This document shows positions 56,771 through 64,000 of a DNA stretch of 64,000 nucleotides, in pieces. The stretch covers positions 6,526,001 to 6,590,000 of the forward strand of contig NC_133526.1 in assembly GCF_048544455.1 (NCBI RefSeq), written 5' to 3'. Numbering within the stretch: the stretch's first letter is position 1; each line of letters opens with the position of its first letter. A model generated the notes under the pieces. The model ran no database searches. It was not told the origin of the DNA and worked only from the letters and a program-made list of their open reading frames with translations. The translations under genes were made by a program, and so were the position numbers. This DNA comes from Silene latifolia. Its lineage: Eukaryota > Streptophyta > Magnoliopsida > Caryophyllales > Caryophyllaceae.

Positions 56771-56950
56771 AGAGATGAAAGTGGGCTGGACAAGCTGGTG
56801 CCATGAGCCTAAAGAGGCACGAAACAGGCCAGCAAGGCTGATGAATGGGCCATACCGTGCTAATTCTCCATGTTTAATTTTCGTGGCATGGCCCAATCAT
56901 AGTGGGCTGGGCCGAATGGTTCATTCGTGCCTACTAGTAATCAGCCCACC
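56771..56950. mobile_element. GC-rich hAT MITE fragment
   Basis: It begins AGAGATGAAAGTGGGCTGG, as in the 8813 family, and holds GGCATGGCCC and CCATACCGTGC words. The right end is missing. Confidence 0.6.
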
Positions 56951-57043
56951 CTATAAATAAATCCTTATTCCTCTCAGTTTCTCTATTTTGCTTCTCACAA
57001 ATTCTTTAATAAGGTTAGAGAGTTGACAACTTGTGTAACATTA

Positions 57044-57351
57044 GAGCATCCGCAAAGGTGAGACTCCCCATATCTTCTATTTCCTTTTCTTATTCGTCCA
57101 CCTCATTTTCCACTAACTTTTCCATTTACCCTCTCCATTTCATAATTACATTTATGCAACAATGGGGTTCCCCACACAAAATTTTGGGAACCTTCCCAAA
57201 AGTTAAACAAATTACTTTACTTTTTTTTTGGAGAGCTCCCCTAAAAACAGTGGAGCCCCATTTTATGGGGAGGTTGGTGCAACAATGGGGTTGCTCATTT
57301 GAGGAAAGAGAAGGCAAATGGGGAGGTGATTTCTCTCCTTTGCGGATGCTC
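57044..57351. mobile_element. PIF/Harbinger MITE (TTA duplication)
   Basis: The terminal repeat GAGCATCCGCAAAGG is exactly inverted at the right end (CCTTTGCGGATGCTC). TTA flanks both sides (57041-57043, 57352-57354). CAACAATGGGG(TT) blocks and their relatives occur inside. It lies about 240 bp upstream of the 57595 gene. Confidence 0.9.
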
Positions 57352-57594
57352 TTAGGATACCAATAGACATTCAGTATTCATACAATCATACGGTAATCAA
57401 ATTCTTTTTGGATCAATTTTTAGAAAACTTATATTCTTCTGAGAATTTGAATACCGAAATTATTTTGTAAAACATGGGACTCTTTGTACTCGCTCGAAAA
57501 AAGCCTACTGGTTCTATAGATCCCTTATTTGATTTAATTTAGGAAAAAAAAAAACCTAACGCCTGTCGGGGTTAGAATAAGTGGGTTATATATA

Positions 57595-58011
57595 ATGAAG
57601 TTTGTGTCTTGTAATTGCCAAAAAGAGAAAACAACAAAAAAAACACCGAGTGAAGTTATGGAGAAGATATACAAGGAGGACGTATTGTCGAGTAAAGTGG
57701 GTTGTGCCTATGTATTAGGAACCATGGCTGGGTCTGTATATGACTTTGTGAACGCGGATAAAGGCGGTAGGTTAGAGGCAGTTAGACAAGGCGTGTACTC
57801 GACACGAGCAGGCCGGTTTATGGGATTATATGCCACGGCTGCCTTGGCCTTGAACCATGGTGTTTCTCTTTGCCACCTTAACCATGGTTTACCTATAGAT
57901 GTGGTTACTGCCGGCCTCTTGTTACCACGTTATGGCCTCCGTACTGCTCTTCTCGGTGGCATCGCCGTTACTGGTTTATCTTCCCTTTACCGCCGTCTCA
58001 AGGAATCATGA
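57595..58011 (+). CDS. Unrecognised 138-residue protein with hydrophobic, Gly/Ala-rich C-terminal two thirds
   Basis: An uninterrupted frame from ATG 57595 to TGA 58009-58011. The first about 30 residues are hydrophilic and Lys-rich (CNCQKEKTTKKTPSEVMEK). Three hydrophobic Gly/Ala-rich stretches follow: VGCAYVLGTMAGSVYDF (about 35-51), FMGLYATAALALNHGVSL (about 75-92) and a C-terminal pair around VVTAGLLLPRYGLRTALLGGIAVTGL (about 102-127), ending RRLKES. The small-residue spacing recalls the Tim17/OEP16 membrane family, but I see no diagnostic motif, so that is only a suggestion. A second Met at residue 22 (57658) is an alternative start. Codon use and lack of stops argue for a real gene. Confidence 0.65.
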   Translation: MKFVSCNCQKEKTTKKTPSEVMEKIYKEDVLSSKVGCAYVLGTMAGSVYDFVNADKGGRLEAVRQGVYSTRAGRFMGLYATAALALNHGVSLCHLNHGLPIDVVTAGLLLPRYGLRTALLGGIAVTGLSSLYRRLKES

Positions 58012-59026
58012 TTGGCCATTATTATTCATTCATCAAGGTTTCAAACATACTTGTCCATATATTTCTTCTTTAATTTATTACTCCGTGTATTTAGGTTGTT
58101 CATTCGATATTTAATTTTACCATATTGTTCGGGGGTAGATTTCAATCTTTTTAGTTGTTTTTTTTGAAGGAAAAGAGATCAATTCATTAATAAATCGTCA
58201 AACGGCACTTACAAGAGATAATTATAATTGAAAACAAAAAATCTAATAAAGCGAAAGGACAAATCTCTCTCGTAAAACTAGTGATCTCACAACATGATAT
58301 GACAATTTGGCTCGTCCTTGTATCGCTCTCAAAATTTACCTTTTATCGGTACCATAGATAGTAGGCTCGGTAGCATAGATAGTAGGCGAATGACGCATAT
58401 CAATCGTAGAGTCGTATGATAAATCATCAACAAACCGCAATTAACTATATTTCCAATAAAACAAAACCCTAGAATGATATAAAGGACAGAAAAAACTCTG
58501 AAATTAGAGACAGGCAAATGGATCTCACCAAAAGGGAGATTTTTACCAATGGAATCATAAAATTTCATACTAATAACTGATAAATAATTTTTTTATGGGG
58601 CTTGCCATCTTTTTAGTTGCTTGGATACGTCAGCTAGCTCTTTTTTCTCATATTGAAATAAGCGCGGTTAAACAAATTCTATTATTAGCAAAAAAAAGAA
58701 ACAAATCGACCTTAGATTTTTATTTATAAAACAAAGAAACAAATACATGAATACATGATAGTGATTAGTGAGAGTACATTAGTACAATGGTAAAAGTGTG
58801 AAGCATACTACGCTCTCACCAAGTACAACTGTACAATAACTCAAAGACAAACGGACATAAAACAAATACTTAACAAACATAACACTTACGAAAACAGGTT
58901 CGAAATAAATATGGAGATGATTCTCATACATATGCTTAAATCTAAAGGCCATTTAGTAACTTGGATCAGACACAAATATAAATATTTCACCACGGATTAA
59001 CATGCATGCAACATCATGCATACATT
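58012..59026. other. Intergenic region
   Basis: 58155-58260 (GAAGGAAAAGAGATCAATTC, then TTAATAAATCG) has the look of a reversed retroposon tail behind a T-run at 58158-58166. No gene was found. Confidence 0.4.
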
Positions 59027-59301
59027 TTAAATTGGAGTAGGAGCATCATCTCCATTGCTTGAACCCTACACGCGAAACATGATTAATAAATTGTCAGTAT
59101 AAGAGAAAAATAACAACCCTAATATTATACAAGTACTTCGTATACAACAAGATAATTTTAGTGAATGGTATTTTTATTTCTCTCTTATTTTTGTTATTGG
59201 TTAGTCTTTGTACAAAATGAATAAATAATAAATGATCGGGATTGAGGGGATATTTAGTTGTTGTTGGAAGGCACTCACACTTATCTAATATTTTCGTTCA
59301 C

Positions 59302-59338
<37 letters not shown>

Positions 59339-59797
59339 GGAAAATGATAAATACGCATTTAAGGTACCAAAAAATGAAAGAAAAACTTAAATTAAGCATT
59401 AATGACATCAATTTACGCGTAGTTGTGTCATAAATTCCTAATTTAATTCCATTTTGAAAAGTAATTTAATTCTTAAATACAGCCCTTTGGGCTGTATTTA
59501 TCATTACCCATAATAAAAAAACAAATACAAAAAAATGGGAAAATCAATTTTAAAATGATTATATGGCTCCAAAGATGATACAACCACCTTGAATATAATT
59601 TAATTTACCGTAATTTAATTTTTTTGAGCTTAATATATGTATAAAAGAGTTTAGAGAATTTAGATCGATCAAAGTTCACAAGTTTTATAACAAAACTCTA
59701 AAACTTTATTATCTGAAATTGCTACCTGATTAGGTAGATCAGCCTGAGGGCCACCAAAACTGAGCTTCAGGTTGTTGATTTGCGAAGAAGCATCCAT
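59027..59797 (-). CDS. Candidate two-exon micro-gene, 36-aa peptide
   Basis: On the minus strand, exon 1 (59797-59726) encodes MDASSQINNLKLSFGGPQAD LPNQ and ends at a GT donor in phase 0. Exon 2 (59065-59027) follows a TGTAG acceptor and encodes GSSNGDDAPTPI then TAA. Upstream on the minus strand are CATAAATAAAAATC and TATATAC motifs that could serve as a TATA region. The peptide is polar, rich in Ser, Asn, Gly and Pro, with no signal peptide. I recognise no family. The 660-bp intron contains an (AAT)n repeat. This could be a genuine short-peptide gene, the end of a decayed gene, or chance; codon content and splice signals favour something once transcribed. Confidence 0.35.
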
Positions 59798-59887
59798 CCT
59801 TACAATCGATATCGCACTTGTATATATCGAACAGGATTGGAAATGTCTGATTTTTATTTATGAGTAGTTCTTGTTTTGTAGGATGAA

Positions 59888-59917
59888 CTAGTTTTAAACC
59901 CGTGCAAATTGCACGGG
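59888..59917 (-). mobile_element. Helitron 3' end (CTAG), minus strand
   Basis: On the minus strand the stem-loop CCCGTGCAATTTGCACGGG (8-bp stem) is followed by TTTAAAACTAG and T. It lies 91 bp upstream of the candidate micro-gene start. The body extends to the right; 60200-60300 has further CCCGTGCA-type words. The 5' end was not located. Confidence 0.7.
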
Positions 59918-61966
59918 ATGCTATTTCAAAATTTGTTTAAATAATATAATGTAAATATTGAAGATACATTATATTTGTAGTTAGCGTAAATGATGTATTA
60001 GTGTACTACGGTCAAATAAAGCGAGTAGTTATTTTAATACAATATACTTTCTTATTAGCTAAATTTGATTTCTAATTTGTCTTGTTAGTTGGACTTTAAA
60101 AAAACACCACTTATATATGAATAAGATAAAATTAGTAACGTTGTATGGTTTTAAATAGTTTATCATACCGTTCAAATTCTTTACTTGTTTTTCATTTAGT
60201 TAAAGTCGTGCACTTTTGTAGAACCCGTGCACGCGATAAAATGAAAATTTGAACCCATGCACAATTAAAATGGATATTTAGACCCGTGCAAATTATTAAA
60301 CCTATTTTTTCATTTAGTTAATATATTTCAAGCGAGATTGTATTCAATAAAATACATCGAACGTTTACATTATAATGAAACTTGACCTAAATTACTTTCC
60401 ACTAATACTCAGCCAAATGATAACATTTCAAAACCCCATAATTTGGTTTATTATGGAATTGTCTTTTAACGGAGCTCATAATCATCACAGCTATATTTCA
60501 AAAGAAGATTGCACTTAGCCCATAATTTTTTTTGTTTTTGTTTTTTAAGTAATTTTTATCCTTCTTTCCTTGACATTAATAGGAGGTTATAAATATTACT
60601 CCGTATTAGTTTCACATTTCTTAGCCCATTATTATTTTATAAATAATTTCAATTTTTTTTACATCAGTTTAAATCTAAAATTTTTTAAGTTGATTTATGA
60701 TAATTGTATTTATTTTTACATCTTTTGGTATAAAAACCTTGTCCTATGTGTTTCATTGTTTCATTTATTTCAATTTAGGTATCATATCCCTAAATTCTAA
60801 TGCATAGCCATTACTCAGACCCGTGACCCGTGACCTAAGATTGTGACCCGTAATGTATCTTTAATTTGATAAGCAGTATTATGTTAATTAATCATATATG
60901 TAACACTTCAATAATGTACTATAAACATGCTCAATAATATATCCTCTATTTGGGTTGAGCTAATTATGTTCGATTCGAAATACAATAGGTCATCCTTATG
61001 ACGAATATATCCGTCTTAAAAATAAAACGGGTTAAATAACACCCACCTACATCGATAAGATAAACTCATTCAATTTTCTGTTTTTTTGTCTTTATGTTTG
61101 ATAATTGATTTGACTTAAGGTTAAGACAGATATACCGTCTTAAATGAGAATTTGTGTTCGAAATTTTTTACGTCCAGCCAAAAATTTACTGAAATGGGCC
61201 TAAACTCATTTCCTTTTGCTTGAAATAAACCCTAACATGCCCTTCAATATAAATAGCTTGTGATTTGGAGAATTGAACCCTAAAATGCATAATAATACCT
61301 CATCTACTTCGTTGACAAATCGATTTCACATACTACATTCCTACTCTCTCCCACATGAAAATAAATGTGGATATTCTCTCAAGTCACCTTTCTCATCATC
61401 CTTCTTTTCTGCTCCGTATTTGAACATAACATATTTCGGACCCAAGTTCAACATTAGTATAGAAATAATTTTGAAACGGTACGGTTAATTTTTTTATTTT
61501 CGTTTATTGATAATTATTATTATAAATTTATTATTAGCATTAAAATAAAAATCATTTTTTTTGTAGAAAACATTTATTAAAATTATTTTATGCTGAAAAT
61601 AAGCAGATCTTGACACCTTAATTTGAAAAAATGTAATTGTTTGCTTCAATATCTTTGGTTCTCTTATCTTTCTATAATTGATGTTTGATATTAAACAAAC
61701 TTTATCATATGAAAAAGTGGGAGTTACTTGTTTTTATTAAACAAACTTTATCATATGAAAAAGTGGGAGTTACTTGTTTTTATTTGTTCAATAATTGTTT
61801 TGCAATATCTTTTTAATCTTACTAAATGAGATTTACCATGAAAATATATTTTCTACACAAATTCGTTGAATAATATGCTTCTTACTTTCAAATATGGCAA
61901 AATAATTTAATATCATTTGTATAAATATCATTTTAATATTTACTGGATATGGATTTTGTTAAATTT

Positions 61967-62045
<79 letters not shown>

Positions 62046-63140
62046 TTTGTAATTTGATGTTTTTAAGTTGATGTTGTTATTGTTTTTATATAATGAAAAT
62101 TAACATTAACAGTTAGTAATAATTATATTAATAAAATTTGTTAATGAGCAATACACATTAATCACAATTCACATATCAGATTCATGTATCATATTGCTTG
62201 ATGTGTAAAAAAATGATTCTTGGAATTAAATGGCAATGCAGAACGTGGGGGCTTAATTTAAAAAATAAAAATAAAATTGCACTTTCAACCACAGGCTGAC
62301 AACTCAGCACTGTGGTTGTTCTTTTAATAAATAAGATTATTCGTTTGGCCTTATTTATAAGATTCCACGGCAGGTAAGGATGATCAACGCAAATAAGGTG
62401 TGTTTGTCTTATTAAGAAAGTGGTGATATATTTGACCCGTCTACAACTTTAGACGATAGTGCCCGTCTAAAGTGAGATTTTGTGTTGAGCTATATAAGGT
62501 GGGTTGCCTTTTACTTCCTCCGTTCCATATGATTCTTTACGTATTTCTTTTTAATCCGTTTCATTTAATTTTTTATGTTTCCTCATATGGACATCAATTG
62601 ATCAATTAAATAATCATTATATCCAGATTATTTTTTTAGAATCCACCCTCCCACGTTCATTTCACTTGGTGTTTTCATATATCTAAATTAACCTAATCTC
62701 TCTAAATTAACCTACCTACCTACCCATCTCCATCTCCATCTCCATCTCCCAACCTCTTCATTTACTCAATCATCATAAATTTCCAACAACGACAAACGTA
62801 CAATCTCCATCACCACCTCCATCTTCCAACCCCATCTCTTTAATGTACTGTTTTCCAAATGGTGCTAATAGTGACTCTTGAGACACCATAATCAACCACT
62901 TGGCCCCATTAAATATCGTCTTAAGTACGAGTGGTAAAAATGTATGACTATCCACTTATTTTTTACGGTGTTGTGCCGTTAATATATCAGATGAAAAATA
63001 TTACTCTCATAAAGAATTGTGAGTTAATAATGTAGTAAATTGTCGATGTGGACCAGCTGATTAAATGGTTGTTTCGGGGACGTTTTTGAGCATAAATTAC
63101 CTTGTATCAATTCAAGCAAGTTTCATTCCGAAATCAATAA
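59918..63140. other. AT-rich intergenic region
   Basis: It contains a (TA)n microsatellite at about 61975-62040 and a perfect direct repeat of about 45 bp (from AAACAAACTTTATCATATGA) at 61694-61783. A one-sided Stowaway-like start (CTTCCTCCGTTCCATATGAT) lies at 62514, and a CATCTCCATCTCC repeat at 62725. A frame at 61285-61488 preceded by TATAAATAG (61250) might be a lost or unfinished exon but has no recognisable product. Confidence 0.45.
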
Positions 63141-63536
63141 GGGTCCGTTTGGATACAATTTTAGGAGGGAAGGGGAGGGGAGGGGGAGTGAGGGGAGGTG
63201 AAGGGAGGGGAGAGAAGGGGAGGGCAAATGAGATGTGGGTGTTTGGATAACAAAAATTATGAAGGGAAATGGAAGGGGAGGAAGGAGGGAGATGAAAAAT
63301 GGATGGAGGATTGAAGGATGTTGGTGGTATAATTAGAATCCAAATAATGTTTTCTTTCCAAATCTTGTCACCATTGGAAAGATTATAGTTTGTTCTATAG
63401 AAGGGAAAATAAGTCCTCTCATTTCTCTCCCCTTCCATTTCCTTTCTCCCATATTTTTTATCCAAACAAAGGAAATTAAATCCCTCCTTTTCCCTCCCCT
63501 CCCCTTCTCTCTAATTCCTTCAATCCAAACGAACCC
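63141..63536. mobile_element. PIF/Harbinger-like MITE with (GGGGA)n interior
   Basis: The ends are GGGTCCGTTTGGAT and, reversed, GGGTTCGTTTGGAT. TAA flanks both sides (63138-63140, 63537-63539), as in PIF/Harbinger. The interior arms are a purine-rich GGGGAGGGGAG tract and its pyrimidine mirror. Confidence 0.8.
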
Positions 63537-63555
63537 TAAGGGTCTCATCTTCGGT

Positions 63556-64000
63556 GTTTAAAAGGTTAGAGGCTCATCTTCGGTGTCGATGGTTAGCATT
63601 TTGACAACCGGAGCAAATGTTTCACCATAATCCAGACCTTCCACCTGGTGATTATCGAAGACAACAAGGCGAGCTTTATACCGTTCAATGGAACCATCCG
63701 ACTTATACTTGATTTTATAGACCCAACGACAACCGAGGGCCTTCTTATCAATAGGAAGAGTTGTCAATTCCCAAGTGCCATGATTTTCAAGGGGCATTAA
63801 TTTCATCTTACATAGCCCGACACCAGTTGTCATCTTGCACGACAATTTTAAAAGACGAAGGCTCAATACTTGTAGTTATAGCTGCAAGGAAATGTGTATG
63901 GCGAGTAGAAAATTTATCACAATTGACGTAATTTACTAAAGTATAAGGTGTACCTGAGGGCGGACTCGGTGAGCTAGACGGGGATGGACTTCAAGTGGTG
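63556..64000 (-). mobile_element. Ty1/copia retrotransposon fossil, reverse-transcriptase region
   Basis: On the minus strand the residues around ENHGTWELTTLPIDKKALGC, RWVYKIKYKSDGSIERYKAR and EGLDYGETFAPVVKM are the start of the copia-type reverse transcriptase. The element continues beyond the right window edge toward its integrase end. It is a partial, broken copy; no LTR is seen here. Confidence 0.85.

Larger units (their letters stand above)
55719..57043. other. Intergenic region with MITE and hAT fragment
   Basis: It holds a Stowaway MITE (56511-56737) and a GC-rich hAT fragment. TATAAATAAATCC at 56952-56964 is a possible TATA box, but is about 630 bp from the next ATG. No gene was found. 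Confidence 0.45.

Noticed and set aside
61285-61488. 67-codon frame with a TATA-like motif upstream
   Set aside because: No recognisable domain and no convincing downstream exon; kept only as a note in the intergenic entry.
63112-63548. Minus-strand frames of 71-117 codons
   Set aside because: They are low-complexity translations of the purine/pyrimidine arms of the PIF/Harbinger-like MITE.

Overview
The window is nuclear DNA of a flowering plant, most likely a eudicot. Its genes carry many GT-AG introns, the background is AT-rich, and the intergenic space is packed with plant transposon families: Stowaway-like MITEs starting CTCCCTCC, hAT, Mutator-like, CACTA, PIF/Harbinger, Helitron and SINE elements. 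The species cannot be fixed from the sequence.

Layout. 191-1631 (+) is the 3' end of a plant FAD-dependent aromatic-ring hydroxylase-like gene. Convergent to it, 2659-8404 (-) is a complete 12-exon gene for a 439-residue TPR protein with an Arg-rich, mitochondrion-like N-terminus. 11576-23237 (+) is a complete 13-exon ATG1 autophagy kinase gene (717 residues). 24675-27089 (+) is an intronless G-type lectin receptor kinase with a non-RD catalytic loop.

A second, decayed copy of the ATG1 tail (31834-33092) followed by a second intact receptor kinase (33697-36108) shows that the block 'ATG1 3' end + GC-rich hAT element + receptor kinase' was duplicated in tandem. A broken CBF5/dyskerin pseudogene (30687-31830) lies exactly at the duplication junction. 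The ATG1 copy died while the receptor kinase stayed open, at about 95% protein identity to its sister.

36-49 kb is a transposon graveyard: a 2.85-kb non-autonomous CACTA element, several Helitron 3' ends, a tandem array of Helitron-tail-like modules, Stowaway-like MITEs and a hairpin minisatellite. 49817-50575 (+) is an intact single-exon MIZU-KUSSEI1-like (DUF617) gene with a coding poly-Asn tract. 51.8-57.4 kb holds a SINE, a hAT element with a small LTR (TRIM) fossil nested in it, and MITEs. 57595-58011 (+) is a 138-residue protein I do not recognise. 59027-59797 (-) may be a two-exon micro-gene for a 36-residue peptide. The right edge holds a PIF/Harbinger-like MITE and a fossil Ty1/copia reverse-transcriptase fragment.

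The genes do not form a pathway. Their proximity is ordinary plant gene order, and the most informative event is the segmental duplication. Many transposon calls rest on target-site duplications read directly from the sequence. No tRNA, rRNA or CRISPR locus was found.
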